Shown here one piece after another: positions 37,325 through 47,525 of a stretch of 64,000 nt of DNA. Every line of letters begins with the position of its first letter. Positions within the stretch are counted from its first letter, which is position 1. Under the pieces are notes generated by a model. It was not told where the DNA came from. It did not search any database and was given only the letters and a program-made list of their open reading frames with translations. A program made the position numbers and the translations under genes. Source of the DNA: Nakaseomyces glabratus (lineage: Eukaryota > Ascomycota > Saccharomycetes > Saccharomycetales > Saccharomycetaceae); contig NC_088963.1 of the NCBI RefSeq assembly GCF_010111755.1, positions 1,302,001 through 1,366,000 on the forward strand, written 5' to 3'.

Positions 37325-38452
37325 ATGGATTCCAATTTGCTAATTGATGATGGACATAGAGCAAAATTAATAGATAAAATACCATGGTTGGCAGACGTCT
37401 CTCAGAATAGCAACTATTCCAATGTGGAGTTACTATCAACTATGAAATATGATCCCAGCTTGATAAGGATGACGCGTAAAGGGGAATATGAATGGGCTTT
37501 TCCAATTACCAAGCTATCAACATTTAAATATCTCGACGAGAATAAATTCCAAACTCAGGTGTATTCCTGGCTTGAGGACACTCAACAAGTAACCACGACA
37601 ACCTATCATGACGACATTAAAAAGGCGATTGAAGAACTTGTAACTAGTGGCAAGACTATTGAAATTAATGATGATGACAACTCATTATATTACTTGTACT
37701 ATTTTCGGTTTCTATTGCTAGGGGAACAGTTTGTAAGGTTAAAGTTGGCAGCGAGTATATTTAGGCGCAATTTTCGTCTTACACTGAGGGAGTTTATTAA
37801 TAATCTGGTCAATGCAATTTATCTGGATATTTATAGTAATGAGCAGATACCTAACGATCCCATTGATAAGTTGAAGCGACTTCTGGATGACACTAGAACA
37901 TACAAAATGAGGGTTTTACTTAAAGGCGATAATTCTCTGGAATTTCAAGCACATCATCTTGGTGTAAGTGATAATGGGCCCACTGCAGAGAAACTACTAT
38001 TTGGTGAAATATTAACATTTAATACAGCAGCGGGTTCAGATGATTTATGGGACGTTATCGTCGATTCAGAGCCTACACCCTGTAGTATTTTAACATCGCT
38101 GAAAACTACAAGTAGAGATCATTATGCATCCGCAAGAAGGAGAATGGAGCATGCTAGGACTTGGCTAGATATAAGTGGTAAAACTGAGGTTTTAATATGG
38201 AATGATAAAGAAGAAATAATGGAGGGTTCAATTACAAATATCGCCATATTAAATAAAGATGGGGAATTAGTGACACCGCCATTATCAAGTGGATGTTTAT
38301 GTGGAACTATGAGATACTATTTGATGAGGAAGAAATTAATTAAAGCAGAAACAATAGAAAAAAACTTTTTGTATGAAAACCAACCCATTCTGATTTTCAA
38401 CGATGTCATGGGAGTTATCAAAGGGCGAATAAGGTTCATGCCAAAAGTTTAA
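37325..38452 (+). CDS. ABZ2: Aminodeoxychorismate lyase (p-aminobenzoate synthesis)
   Basis: Abz2 converts 4-amino-4-deoxychorismate to p-aminobenzoate and pyruvate, the last step toward PABA for folate. The 375 residues (374 in S. cerevisiae) belong to PLP class IV (branched-chain aminotransferase fold). The likely PLP lysine is K260 in LTSLKTTSRDHY. E300 in EEIMEGSITNIAI and the C-terminal TPPLSSGCLCGTMRYYLM loop are the phosphate- and substrate-binding signatures of the family. It lies tandem to HSH155 and convergent with HAS1, as YMR289W. Confidence 0.93.
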   Translation: MDSNLLIDDGHRAKLIDKIPWLADVSQNSNYSNVELLSTMKYDPSLIRMTRKGEYEWAFPITKLSTFKYLDENKFQTQVYSWLEDTQQVTTTTYHDDIKKAIEELVTSGKTIEINDDDNSLYYLYYFRFLLLGEQFVRLKLAASIFRRNFRLTLREFINNLVNAIYLDIYSNEQIPNDPIDKLKRLLDDTRTYKMRVLLKGDNSLEFQAHHLGVSDNGPTAEKLLFGEILTFNTAAGSDDLWDVIVDSEPTPCSILTSLKTTSRDHYASARRRMEHARTWLDISGKTEVLIWNDKEEIMEGSITNIAILNKDGELVTPPLSSGCLCGTMRYYLMRKKLIKAETIEKNFLYENQPILIFNDVMGVIKGRIRFMPKV

Positions 38453-38598
38453 CACTAATCTGTATATACTACAGATACGAGAATAGTAAATTGTACTTGC
38501 GCAAAGTTATTGTTTAAAATTAATATTGTACATAAAACAATCACTATAAATTTTTACAAAATATGTCATCAATGAAATAATATGACCATTCAATGGTT

Positions 38599-40083
38599 TC
38601 AATGCTTATGAGTTTTTCTCTTCTTGACTACTGTCGGCGTTTTACCGCTTGCACCAATTGTTATATTAACTTTTGGAGGAACTGGGAAACCATATGATTT
38701 GGCTACCTTTGCAAGGTCTAGTTTATCAATTTGGTATACGGTTTTTAGAGAGTGGGATGCGTATGCCTGTAGATAAGATCTATAACCATCCTTAGCAGTT
38801 TGATGCAAATAATAGTTTGATTTTATAAGTTTCTCCAGTTGAGATTGAACGTTGGCAATCTTGTTCGTTGGAAATTCATATTCATTTAAAGGAACCTTAG
38901 CAGCCTTCAAGTATCTTAGGAAGCCCAATTCATTTGGAATCAAAAACATAAGTGATTTACCTTTACCATTTGTACCTCTAGCGGTTCTACCAACTCTGTG
39001 AATGTAATCTCTTGGATCATCAGGAGGATCAAATTGAATAATCCAGTCAACGGCTGGAATATCCAACCCTCTAGCAGCCACATCTGTACAAATTAGTATA
39101 CCTCTCTCTGCGTTACAGAATTCAAAGAATGTGTTTGTTCTCTTTTGTTGTTTTTGCTTACCGTGAAGTTCAAGGACAGGCAAATCAATATAATTTAGCA
39201 ATTCAGCATAGTATTTGACTGAGTTACAAGATGATAGAAAGACAATGATCTTCTTCTTTTGGTTCCTTTTCAAAAATGAGAACAACAGTAGGAATCTCTT
39301 GTCACTTTCACATACAACGTAACCTTGCTCAAGACCGTCGGCGGTAGAGGAATCGTGCTCCGAAACCACGTTGATAAACAATGGACCTGGTCTCAGAGAT
39401 ATTCTACTCAAATCTTCAACCTTGGTGGTTTGTGTAGCAGAGAATAACATACTCTGTCTATCCTCGTTTGGCAAAATCTTGATAATTTGTCTCATTTCAT
39501 CCTCGAAACCAATTTCTAGAATTCTATCAGCTTCATCAATAACCAAAGCTTTCAAGTTTTTGAAAATAAAACCTTTGGTGTTTTGTAAATGATCCAATAA
39601 TCTACCCGGAGTTGCGACCAACAAGTTCACACCTTTCATCAACTTTTCCGCTTCTTGTCTTCTGTTAGCACCACCAATTACAATACCAAAAGTTTGGGAA
39701 TGGAATTCCATTAGTTCTCTAACAACACCAAAGATTTGCAAAGCTAGTTCTCTAGTTGGGGTGATAATGATAACACCAGTACCATTTCTTGGCTTGAATT
39801 TCAAAGAGTGCAAAAGCTCGATAGTTGGAAGCAAGAACGCTAGTGTCTTACCAGAACCAGTCTTGGCAGCACCCAAAACATCTCTACCAGCCATCAATGG
39901 TGGAATAGTTCTGGCCTGAACCGGCGTCATCTTGCTGAACCCCATCTTTTCAATAGCACGCATGGTAGGCTGAGATAAGTTCAAGGACTTGAAACTATGA
40001 TCAACATCGGAACTCTCAACATCGGCCTTAACAACCACTTCTTCCTTCTCGGACTCGTCCCTAGACCTCTTAGTTTGAGCCAT
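38599..40083 (-). CDS. HAS1: DEAD-box RNA helicase Has1 (ribosome biogenesis)
   Basis: Has1 is a nucleolar ATP-dependent RNA helicase needed for both 40S and 60S subunit assembly, including release of snoRNAs from pre-rRNA. The 494 residues (505 in S. cerevisiae) contain every DEAD-box motif: the Q motif with F31 and TPVQ (53-56), Walker A AKTGSGKT (73-80), PTREL (109-113), DEAD (183-186), SAT (215-217), and in the second domain ARGLD and HRVGRTARG. The C-terminus is the Has1-type [11 protein letters not shown] segment and a basic KKRKTHKH tail. The promoter carries a perfect ribosome-biogenesis module (PAC pair, RRPE, Reb1). Confidence 0.97.
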   Translation of the reverse strand: MAQTKRSRDESEKEEVVVKADVESSDVDHSFKSLNLSQPTMRAIEKMGFSKMTPVQARTIPPLMAGRDVLGAAKTGSGKTLAFLLPTIELLHSLKFKPRNGTGVIIITPTRELALQIFGVVRELMEFHSQTFGIVIGGANRRQEAEKLMKGVNLLVATPGRLLDHLQNTKGFIFKNLKALVIDEADRILEIGFEDEMRQIIKILPNEDRQSMLFSATQTTKVEDLSRISLRPGPLFINVVSEHDSSTADGLEQGYVVCESDKRFLLLFSFLKRNQKKKIIVFLSSCNSVKYYAELLNYIDLPVLELHGKQKQQKRTNTFFEFCNAERGILICTDVAARGLDIPAVDWIIQFDPPDDPRDYIHRVGRTARGTNGKGKSLMFLIPNELGFLRYLKAAKVPLNEYEFPTNKIANVQSQLEKLIKSNYYLHQTAKDGYRSYLQAYASHSLKTVYQIDKLDLAKVAKSYGFPVPPKVNITIGASGKTPTVVKKRKTHKH

Positions 40084-40224
40084 GGTTATCTATTTGGAGA
40101 TATTTCTATGTTAAGCAACAGTAACCAAGTTTTATGTTGACATTCAATGGTTTTCTTATCAATATTGTTGTAACATTTGATACTTTTTACTCTTGGTACA
40201 CACACCGCTTAGTGTGAATGAGAT

Positions 40225-40245
40225 GCGATGAGCTCAGCTCATCGC
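40225..40245. promoter_or_regulatory. Perfect palindromic PAC box pair
   Basis: GCGATGAGCT (40225-40234), one spacer base, then AGCTCATCGC (40236-40245), a perfect 10-bp inverted repeat of the PAC consensus. It lies about 142-162 bp upstream of HAS1, as expected for a ribosome-biogenesis gene. Confidence 0.92.
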
Positions 40246-40271
40246 AAATTTTCTTACTTGCAAAAAGTGAT

Positions 40272-40280
40272 AAAAATTTT
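40272..40280. promoter_or_regulatory. RRPE-type A/T element AAAAATTTT
   Basis: AAAAATTTT continued by a T tract, about 27 bp distal to the PAC pair. The reverse strand reads TGAAAAAAAAATTTTT, close to the RRPE consensus TGAAAAATTTT. Confidence 0.75.
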
Positions 40281-40291
40281 TTTTTCAAACA

Positions 40292-40299
40292 TTACCCGG
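40292..40299. promoter_or_regulatory. Reb1-type site TTACCCGG
   Basis: The same octamer as in the KOG1/IKI1 promoter, here 209-216 bp upstream of HAS1. Confidence 0.7.
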
Positions 40300-40663
40300 A
40301 AGTCTAATTCCCAATTTTCTTATAATCGCAAGGGTGGGCTATAACCATCAACGAAAATCACATGATTTGATTAGCAAGGCCAATTTAGCAGCGCTGATAG
40401 AACTACATAGGGATAGAGGTCATTGGTCTCAGTATAGTGTTGTTAAGGTTATTTAGACACACGGAACATTGGAGATTTGCTTTTGTCAGTGGTTATCACT
40501 TCAGCACCTCAAGGCATATCGACCTTTGTATACGCTCGGCGACCTCGTCTGTCGTTCATTCCAAGAACACGAGGAACCTAAATTATGTATTGCTTTAGGT
40601 TATCAAATGAAATTTATTGCCTCACACACAATGTATCATCCCCAGAGTTAATGACTCTCTTTC

Positions 40664-40691
40664 TCCTTGCTCCTTGCTCCTTGCTCCTTGC
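40664..40691. repeat. Tandem 7-bp repeat, TCCTTGC x4
   Basis: Four exact copies followed by the degenerate TTCTCGC. The unit length is the same as the repeat upstream of MSN4, and the sequence is of similar pyrimidine-rich type. Confidence 0.9.
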
Positions 40692-40809
40692 TTCTCGCTT
40701 TCTACCCCTGCCTTCTTCTATCTACCCTCCTCTAGTTCTATCTACCGCTAGTGCCAGAACAGTGCAAATGGCTCCATTGTCTCTCTGTTCTCAAAGGTGT
40801 TCTCTGGGG

Positions 40810-40817
40810 TCCACGGA
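40810..40817. promoter_or_regulatory. PDRE-like octamer TCCACGGA
   Basis: Exact match to a canonical Pdr1/Pdr3 response element (TCCRYGGA), about 826 bp upstream of TDA1 and 727 bp from HAS1. A single 8-bp match can be chance. Confidence 0.4.
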
Positions 40818-41642
40818 AAATAACTCTGCAGATGAGGGATGACCAGAGTGGACTGCGCAAAAGAAAAGGTAATTGCGTGGGAAGGAAAAATTAACCAAGT
40901 AGTTTTTCCGTCTGTTAGATTTGCTACGGCAATGTCTGTGTAGGAATATATTTTTGTCTATCCCTGTAGGAGGTCCCCCCCCGCGTTTTTCAGTTTTTAG
41001 CACTTGCCTCTCTGAGGAATTGCGTACAATGAAGAAAAAGCATAGTTTTTCCGAGATGTACTTTATTCCTCTTTGTTCGTTGCGTTATAATTTTAATTCC
41101 CTCGTGCGTGCGTTTTAATACCCCACCAACAATTAGTAAGTCCTAGTGTTATTCCAGTCTTTGCCCGTAAATAATAGTGGGGGGGGGGAGTGGGAGTAGG
41201 AAGCCTGGGAAATAGCATTGGCTGAAATAGGAATACAAGATAGTATTACTACTTGTGAGTGTTAGCAAAACATGGTCCTTGTTAAATAGCAGGCTCGCAA
41301 AAATCCGCTTTTACTTTTAGTTGTAACGGAAGGAGTTCTTTAACGTTGCCAAAAATTGATAACTCTCACCCTTCTCAGTTCTTCATATTCCAACTTATTG
41401 GCTTTTGCTGTGGGACTAAGAAGGAAAAAAAATGGGAAAAAAAGAAAGTGATAGCAATGAGTCTTGTATATAGGAAAGTTTTAGCTGCTATGTGTTCTTG
41501 AAAACAGAAATTTATATATAACTAAATTCAAAAAAAAAGGTTTAACTCCTAGTCCTCGATATCTGATACCAGACTTTACTTTATTTGACTACAAGATACA
41601 CATAAAGGCACCGGGTTTATAGATTAGGATAGTGAACATACT

Positions 41643-43511
41643 ATGATCATGGATAATGACGTTGTGCTCGAAGACGCCATGGGGGGATATTCCTCAGACT
41701 ATGGTTCTTTCTTGAAGAACTCGAAGATGAGGTCAGATTCTGACAGCGAACAAGAGAAGGCACTACAGTGTAAGTATGTGATACGTAAAGATGACGACCC
41801 ACTGGGCGATGGCCACTTCAGTGTAGTCAAGGAGTGTATGAACATGCACACCAAGGACCTGTATGCGATGAAGCTAATCGACAAGTCCATCGTTCAGGAC
41901 AAACTAAAGTTAATCCAACGTGAGTTTGAGTTACTAAAGTATATAAGCGAGACTATTCGTACACTAGAGTTATCTTCGACATCGTCCCTAATGAACGCAC
42001 AAAATGGGAGCAACTGCTCCCATTTCGATGGCCATCACCACATTTTACAACTGTTTGATTTCTTCGAAACTTCAAAGAATATCGTTCTAATTACACAACT
42101 ATGCCAAAAGGATGATCTCTATGATACTATTATTAAAAACCAGAAATTGGACTTAGAAACACAGGTTAAACCATACACAGCGTGCTTAATCAGTGCACTA
42201 GAATTTTTGCACTCAAACGGTATTGTTCATAGAGACATTAAGGCGGAAAATGTATTGTTTAGATTAAAACATCAGATTAACCCTAACGAGACCGCAGAAA
42301 ACGCAACTTATGACTTGGCAGCTCATGATTTAATCCTAGCAGATTTTGGCTTAGCTACAAGAGTAAATGTTGAGAGTACTACCACATTAAGAGAATACGT
42401 GGGCACTGTATCTTATATCTCACCGGAAATTGTGGCATGTAAAGGTGTAAGCTCAATAGACAATACCAAGGAAATTGAAAAGATCCCTAAGTATGGAACT
42501 CCAGTTGACATATGGGCATTGGGTGTTCTAACTTACTTTATGGCCTTGGGTTACACACCATTTGATTGTGAAACAGATGAAGAGACTATAGATTGTATCT
42601 CCAAGGTGGATTATTATATCGATGAGGATGATGAGAAAAATCCAAAATATTCAACATTCTGGGATTTTCTACAGCAATGCTTTGAGAAGGATCAGAATAG
42701 CAGACCTACCGCTAAAGACTTAAAGACACATCCTTTCATAAAAGATTACTTCAAGACAACTACACCATCTGCATCTTATAGTTTTCTGGACAGGAGAAAG
42801 GCTTTGAAAAGAAATCATTCAACAAATTCATTCCATAATTTGAGAACCCCTCTAAGGAAGAATTCATCAGCAGCCTCTTCTATATCATCATCCTCTGCTG
42901 TAATTCCTTCGCCACATATGTCGCTTTTGAGCGGATCCATGGCGACATCTAAGTCTTCTCGGACTGATCTTAGAACCTTGAAAAGAAGTGGTCATTCCAG
43001 TCACTCAAATTTGCAACAACTGTCAGGATCATCAAGAGAAAAGAGTCTGAAAAACATTAAGGATACTTTACAGAGAACATTATCAATGACATCCTTAAAG
43101 CCTAATAGTTCTACGAATCTTCTAGCTGCGACAACCTCTCCTTCGAAGCAGAAATCAATAATAAAGAAGAATTCAACATTTGTTCTAGATCCAAGACCAC
43201 CGTTGGGGTCACTGATGAATGGTTGTTTTAGTACTACACCCGAATCCAAATCAAATTTTAGCACACCTCAGGTGCTATCAAGACAAAATTCTGCATCTAG
43301 TCTAAATAACCAAACAAAAAGGGTAACAAGAGTGACTAGTGCTGGCAGTAGCTCAACTCATACCAACGAAAGTGGTATTATTATGAACGTTAAGCCCTCT
43401 ATTCTTCATTCGACTAGTACACCTGATGTTAGACCAGAAGAAAAGAAGCTAATGAATGTTGATGACGATGATGATGACGATAATGATGATGATATGGGTA
43501 TTGTTATATGA
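41643..43511 (+). CDS. TDA1: Ser/Thr protein kinase Tda1
   Basis: Tda1 is a nuclear/cytoplasmic kinase that phosphorylates hexokinase 2 under glucose limitation. The 622 residues (586 in S. cerevisiae) have a kinase domain at about 45-370. The glycine loop is DGHFSVV (56-62) after PLG, the ATP lysine is K77, HRD is at 196-198 with N203, DFG is at 234-236, and the activation segment ends SPE (260-262). A Ser-rich insert lies at about 110-128. The long C-terminal tail is Ser/Thr-rich with many basic-directed phosphorylation-like sites (RRKALKRNHS, LKRSGHS). It ends in an Asp-rich run (about 605-618) followed by MGIVI. The place between HAS1 and GOT1 matches YMR291W. Confidence 0.92.
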   Translation: MIMDNDVVLEDAMGGYSSDYGSFLKNSKMRSDSDSEQEKALQCKYVIRKDDDPLGDGHFSVVKECMNMHTKDLYAMKLIDKSIVQDKLKLIQREFELLKYISETIRTLELSSTSSLMNAQNGSNCSHFDGHHHILQLFDFFETSKNIVLITQLCQKDDLYDTIIKNQKLDLETQVKPYTACLISALEFLHSNGIVHRDIKAENVLFRLKHQINPNETAENATYDLAAHDLILADFGLATRVNVESTTTLREYVGTVSYISPEIVACKGVSSIDNTKEIEKIPKYGTPVDIWALGVLTYFMALGYTPFDCETDEETIDCISKVDYYIDEDDEKNPKYSTFWDFLQQCFEKDQNSRPTAKDLKTHPFIKDYFKTTTPSASYSFLDRRKALKRNHSTNSFHNLRTPLRKNSSAASSISSSSAVIPSPHMSLLSGSMATSKSSRTDLRTLKRSGHSSHSNLQQLSGSSREKSLKNIKDTLQRTLSMTSLKPNSSTNLLAATTSPSKQKSIIKKNSTFVLDPRPPLGSLMNGCFSTTPESKSNFSTPQVLSRQNSASSLNNQTKRVTRVTSAGSSSTHTNESGIIMNVKPSILHSTSTPDVRPEEKKLMNVDDDDDDDNDDDMGIVI

Positions 43512-43933
43512 TTGATAAACCTTTTTTTTTTCTTTATATATGCTTAGACATTATAGAAACGCAATAATTTTGCACTTCTATTATTTGACTATCCTTTAAA
43601 TATATTTATACATCTAATAAAAAGTTTATAATATTCCAAAACTTCGCTGTAAACGGATCAATACAAGCAGTATATAACTTCATTATGTATATACGTATTC
43701 AGAATCCACTCAATATGCCTATATTAAAGATGTTTTGTTTTGGCAATCGGTTCGCGTCGTTGACTCCGCAGTACTAAATCCCAAAATGAAAAAAATTACA
43801 ACATCTACTACAAAACCACAGGTTTGATGAAGACTAACTTGAAGTATAATAATTAGCATTTCAACTTGCTCTTTCATTTATCAATTGAGTTGAATACACA
43901 ATATAATCATAAGCTGATACTAATAGTTAAATT
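43512..43933. other. TDA1 3' region and GOT1 promoter
   Basis: 422 bp, AT-rich. A T9 run directly follows the TDA1 stop region. No gene seen. Confidence 0.55.
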
Positions 43934-44463
43934 ATGTGGTTATCGGAATCGCAAAGTATGTTACAATAATTCACTGAAGAGGCGCAATAATATGAAATGA
44001 TCGAGAGTTACTAACAGTTGTTCAACATTACAGCTTTGCAGCTGTAACTGCTTGTATGATCTTATTAGAGTTTGGTGTAGCATTCACCTTTGGTGGGGTT
44101 TTATTCTTCATATTTGGTATATTTACTTTTTTTGACAGGGCTTTGTTGGCATTGGGTAACATATTATTTTTAATTGGTGTTGTATTGATCATTGGTTCTC
44201 AAAAGACTTTGATCTTTTTCTCTAGACCAACAAAGAGACGGGGTTCCATCCTATTTTTACTAGGAATATTTTTGATTTTGATAAAATGGACCTTCATTGG
44301 CTTTTTGGTAGAATCCCTTGGTATAGTTGGACTTTTCGGTGACTTTTTTGGTATAATAGTGCAATTCTTAAGATCACTACCGATAATAGGTCCAATACTC
44401 TCTCACCCAGCAGTTGCTCCAATTGTTGACAAAATTGCTGGTGTCAGAGTCTTGCCAGTGTAA
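43934..44463 (+). CDS. GOT1: Golgi transport protein Got1, spliced (two exons)
   Basis: Got1 is a tetraspan ER-Golgi membrane protein involved in ER-to-Golgi vesicle transport. Exon 1 is 43934-43955, coding MWLSESQ plus one base. Exon 2 is 44069-44463. Joining them with the acceptor at 44067-44068 gives 138 residues, the S. cerevisiae length, and restores the family N-terminus [14 protein letters not shown]. Four hydrophobic helices occupy about residues 9-28, 34-52, 66-87 and 92-112. The protein ends in the conserved IAGVRVLPV. The unspliced frame starting at 44056 would lack the proper N-terminus. The S. cerevisiae gene YMR292W also has an intron at this point. Confidence 0.95.
43956..44068 (+). 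other. GOT1 spliceosomal intron (113 bp)
   Basis: The 5' splice site GTATGT is at 43956-43961, the canonical branch point TACTAAC at 44009-44015, and the acceptor TTATTAG ends at 44068. Two earlier AGs follow the branch point: TTACAG ending 44033, whose use hits a stop, and TTTGCAG ending 44041, whose use stays in frame and adds residues (see findings). Confidence 0.93.
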
Positions 44464-44834
44464 TATTAAAATTTGTATTTTATATGTTAAACTAACTTTC
44501 AATATAATCGTCATTTTCTTATTTAATTTCAAGATGTCACAACTAAAGGTGCTGATACGTCACTATCATATATGAGCAGAGTTTCAATCTATGTGCAGCT
44601 AAACGCCTCGAATTCCTTTACCGCATATAGAGGTCCTTCATTGCAGCTACTTTAACAGACAGAATTTTTGAGAAGGTATGTGTGATATTAACAATAATTT
44701 TAGATTGAATCTTGTTTTGGAAATGTAAAGTATCTATATGCTGACTATACAAGTACTGTAATGATTTATAAAGTTTACTTACAAGAATTAGTATCAAGTA
44801 CATTGGCGCCACTAACATCCATTTTATATATATT
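44464..44834. other. Convergent intergenic, 3' ends of GOT1 and HER2
   Basis: 371 bp between convergent stops. It is AT-rich at both ends. The small frame at 44618-44818 is not protein-like. Confidence 0.55.
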
Positions 44835-46238
44835 TCATTGGATCATTTCAGCAAAGTCCAACACCATTTCATCAAAGCCATATTGACCAACTAATTGCAC
44901 ACCAATTGGTTGACCTGGAATTATTGGAATAGAAAGTGTTGGTAGACCCGCTAGAGACATTGGCATCGTGAATACATCATTAATATATTCCTTTGTCGGT
45001 GTATCTAAATCGCTTACGCTAAAATCTTCTAACTTTTTAGGTAAACTTGGAGTAGTCAAGCTAATTAAAAAGTCAACATTTGTTTCAGACTTCGTAGTTT
45101 CTTTGTTATTCAGTAACACATTTGGATATCTGAATACAGAATCCATTTCATCAATAAGCTGTACCCGTAATTTCTGTGCTCTAATGTAATTATTTTTAAA
45201 TGATTCTGAACATAAGTTGTAATTTCCTAGTAATATTCTATTTTTAACTTCTCTACCGAATTGCTTCCTTGTTGGCGCAAACATCACGTTATCACTCATA
45301 TCTGATTCTTGATCTCTGTAACCGTAACGAATACCGTCAAAACGTGACAGGTTTGATACAGCTTCTGCAGGTGAAAGAGTATAGTAAATAGGCAAGGCAT
45401 TCTTGATCGATGGAATAGAAATTGGAACGACATCATGCCCTAAATCTAAGAGTTTCTTAACGAATGCTAATAGGGCCTCCATAATTGTCTCCGGTATGCT
45501 ATCTTGGCTGAACTCTTTTGCTATGCCAATGCGATATTTCTTTCTCTCTTTAATAGTATTTCTCTCATGAATTCCAAGTATCTGATCTCGGTATGAGTTT
45601 TCTAGTGATGTCGGGTCCTTATCATCGTACTTATCAAGTACATGATAAACCTTTCTTAGCGTGCTTATATTTTTAGTCAAAATACCAACAGTATCCAGAG
45701 ACTGTGCATAAGCAATAACACCATACCTTGAAATTCTTCCATATGATGGTTTGAATCCATATATCGAACCATAAGTAGCCGGGAGCCTTACCGAACCCCC
45801 GGTATCAGTCCCTAGACTGAAATCAACTGCTTCAGAAACAACAGCTGCTGCAGAACCTGATGATGATCCTCCCATTATAACCTTATCAGCAGCTGGATAT
45901 AATGGATTGAAGGTGGGTCCAAAACAGGAGTGAATTCCTCGAGAACCCATACCAAATTCATCTAAGTTTGTCTTCCCTAAAACAATTGAACCTTCCTGCT
46001 TTAATAGCTTTACAACTGTTGCATCGTATGGTGATTGATATCCACGTAGTATCTCCGAGCCACATGTAGTAGGCATATCTTTAGTAACAATGTTGTCCTT
46101 TATACCACATAGTAGCCCGCTAAGAATGCCATCCTTCAGACTTTTGTAACTGTTCTTGACCCCTTCAACATCTATATGGGTGAATATATTATACTGCTTC
46201 TGGAGCTCCGGGAGAGCACGAAGACGAGATATTGACAT
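44835..46238 (-). CDS. HER2: Mitochondrial glutamyl-tRNA(Gln) amidotransferase subunit A (GatA)
   Basis: Her2 is the amidase subunit of the mitochondrial GatFAB complex, which converts Glu-tRNA(Gln) to Gln-tRNA(Gln). The 467 residues (464 in S. cerevisiae) show the amidase-signature family catalytic triad: K47 in CGIKDNI, the cis-serine S125 in [10 protein letters not shown], and the nucleophile S149 in [11 protein letters not shown]. The C-terminal [14 protein letters not shown] and GVQLVG segments are also typical. The short N-terminus ([12 protein letters not shown]) may act as part of a weak presequence. It is convergent with GOT1 and divergent from JNM1, as YMR293C. Confidence 0.96.
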   Translation of the reverse strand: MSISRLRALPELQKQYNIFTHIDVEGVKNSYKSLKDGILSGLLCGIKDNIVTKDMPTTCGSEILRGYQSPYDATVVKLLKQEGSIVLGKTNLDEFGMGSRGIHSCFGPTFNPLYPAADKVIMGGSSSGSAAAVVSEAVDFSLGTDTGGSVRLPATYGSIYGFKPSYGRISRYGVIAYAQSLDTVGILTKNISTLRKVYHVLDKYDDKDPTSLENSYRDQILGIHERNTIKERKKYRIGIAKEFSQDSIPETIMEALLAFVKKLLDLGHDVVPISIPSIKNALPIYYTLSPAEAVSNLSRFDGIRYGYRDQESDMSDNVMFAPTRKQFGREVKNRILLGNYNLCSESFKNNYIRAQKLRVQLIDEMDSVFRYPNVLLNNKETTKSETNVDFLISLTTPSLPKKLEDFSVSDLDTPTKEYINDVFTMPMSLAGLPTLSIPIIPGQPIGVQLVGQYGFDEMVLDFAEMIQ

Positions 46239-46484
46239 TAATCGATTAGTACTATGATCTCGTGAAATTAGGACCTATTTTGTTACTCCTCAGATTAACC
46301 ATGAATTGATTCAATCGATCGGTATGCTTATTATGCGGGAAAGTTTAAAATCCTTTTTCAATGGCAGTGATGAGACCTGGGTTGACACAATTAAAGAACA
46401 AAACATTCTGTTTGGCATAGACTCCAACTTGGTGGCATTTCCAGATCATAGATGGCAACTCAACCCAATTGCATAGTTTAAAGT

Positions 46485-47525
46485 ATGGTGGTGATTGATA
46501 TAAGCACGGAGGATGATATAAAAAGACTGCGATGGGAACCCCGCGAAGAGCCCACAGTGTTTGAGTCATCGATCAACCAGAAGTACTTAAGTGAAGATAT
46601 CAATGAGTTAGAAGAAATTCCACTATCAACAATTGAGCATAATGAATCTGTCAGTGCGGATGTGCATCACTTCCATGTACCGCCGATATTGGAAGCCAGA
46701 AAGTTACTTTCGACACAGCTTGAGAGAGAGCACGATTATAAAGACGCCAAGAAAGACGAATTAGAAGAGATAAGAGACAGGTTAGATGGTTTAAAATTTA
46801 AGAAGGAATATACTAAAGGAGGATATGACAATGAACTAGGTAAAGTTCTCCAGGTTCTGAAAGTACTGGATGTGGAGAGGATAGACAACAGAGACAAGTT
46901 TTTAAAGCATATCGTTGATACTAAATCTGATATAGAGAAGGAAGATATGAGTATTAATATTTCATTGAATTCTGTCAAAATGAACAACTTCATCGAATTG
47001 GAGAACAGACTTGATAGACTGGAAAAAATAGTTGGGAATCGAGGAATCGATTCTTCTGTATCCTCTTTGGCTCATGAAATCAACAGCATATACAAGAAGA
47101 TTCTGTTAATAGATGATCAGAATTGTATGAGTGACTTCTCTGAGAAGTTTAGCAAGTTAAAAAAGGAATATGAAGACAGTTTAATTGGGAAGCAATCTAA
47201 ACAGGATCAAGAAGTACACGAAGAATTAAAAGCGAAATTTGTAGGTGATGATACTAGATTAACCTATTTGATGAAGATGTACAGATTACTAGATGAATAT
47301 ACGGAGCATTTCCCAACCTTAGTGAAAAGATTGGAGAGTTATAACGACATTGACAATAAAGTACGGCACAGCTATAACATATGTTTAGAATTAAAGACCA
47401 GGGTGTCAAAGTTAACCGAGCAACAAAACAATTGGATGGTAATGCTGGACAAGTTGGAGCAGAAAATGGAAGAGCAAGACAATCTTATTATGGATAAGTT
47501 GAATGAGATTGAGCGAAGATTATAA
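46485..47525 (+). CDS. JNM1: Dynactin p50 subunit Jnm1 (dynamitin)
   Basis: Jnm1 is the yeast dynamitin, part of the dynactin shoulder that activates cytoplasmic dynein for spindle positioning. The 346 residues (373 in S. cerevisiae) are almost entirely charged and helical. Coiled-coil heptads are visible at about 70-115, 165-190, 210-250 and 305-346. There is no catalytic motif. The protein starts VVIDISTEDDIKRL and soon shows the acidic segment expected of dynamitins. The assignment rests on coiled-coil architecture, length and its place between HER2 and the YMR295C-like gene. DYN3, another dynein-pathway gene, lies 4.4 kb away, so the pathway appears retained. Confidence 0.85.
   Translation: MVVIDISTEDDIKRLRWEPREEPTVFESSINQKYLSEDINELEEIPLSTIEHNESVSADVHHFHVPPILEARKLLSTQLEREHDYKDAKKDELEEIRDRLDGLKFKKEYTKGGYDNELGKVLQVLKVLDVERIDNRDKFLKHIVDTKSDIEKEDMSINISLNSVKMNNFIELENRLDRLEKIVGNRGIDSSVSSLAHEINSIYKKILLIDDQNCMSDFSEKFSKLKKEYEDSLIGKQSKQDQEVHEELKAKFVGDDTRLTYLMKMYRLLDEYTEHFPTLVKRLESYNDIDNKVRHSYNICLELKTRVSKLTEQQNNWMVMLDKLEQKMEEQDNLIMDKLNEIERRL

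Larger units (their letters stand above)
40084..41642. other. Long divergent promoter HAS1 / TDA1
   Basis: 1,559 bp. The HAS1-proximal 220 bp hold the PAC/RRPE/Reb1 module. The rest, toward TDA1, holds a 7-bp tandem repeat, a PDRE-like octamer, a C8 run (40975-40982) and a G10 run (41179-41188). The small frames here are not protein-like. Confidence 0.7.
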
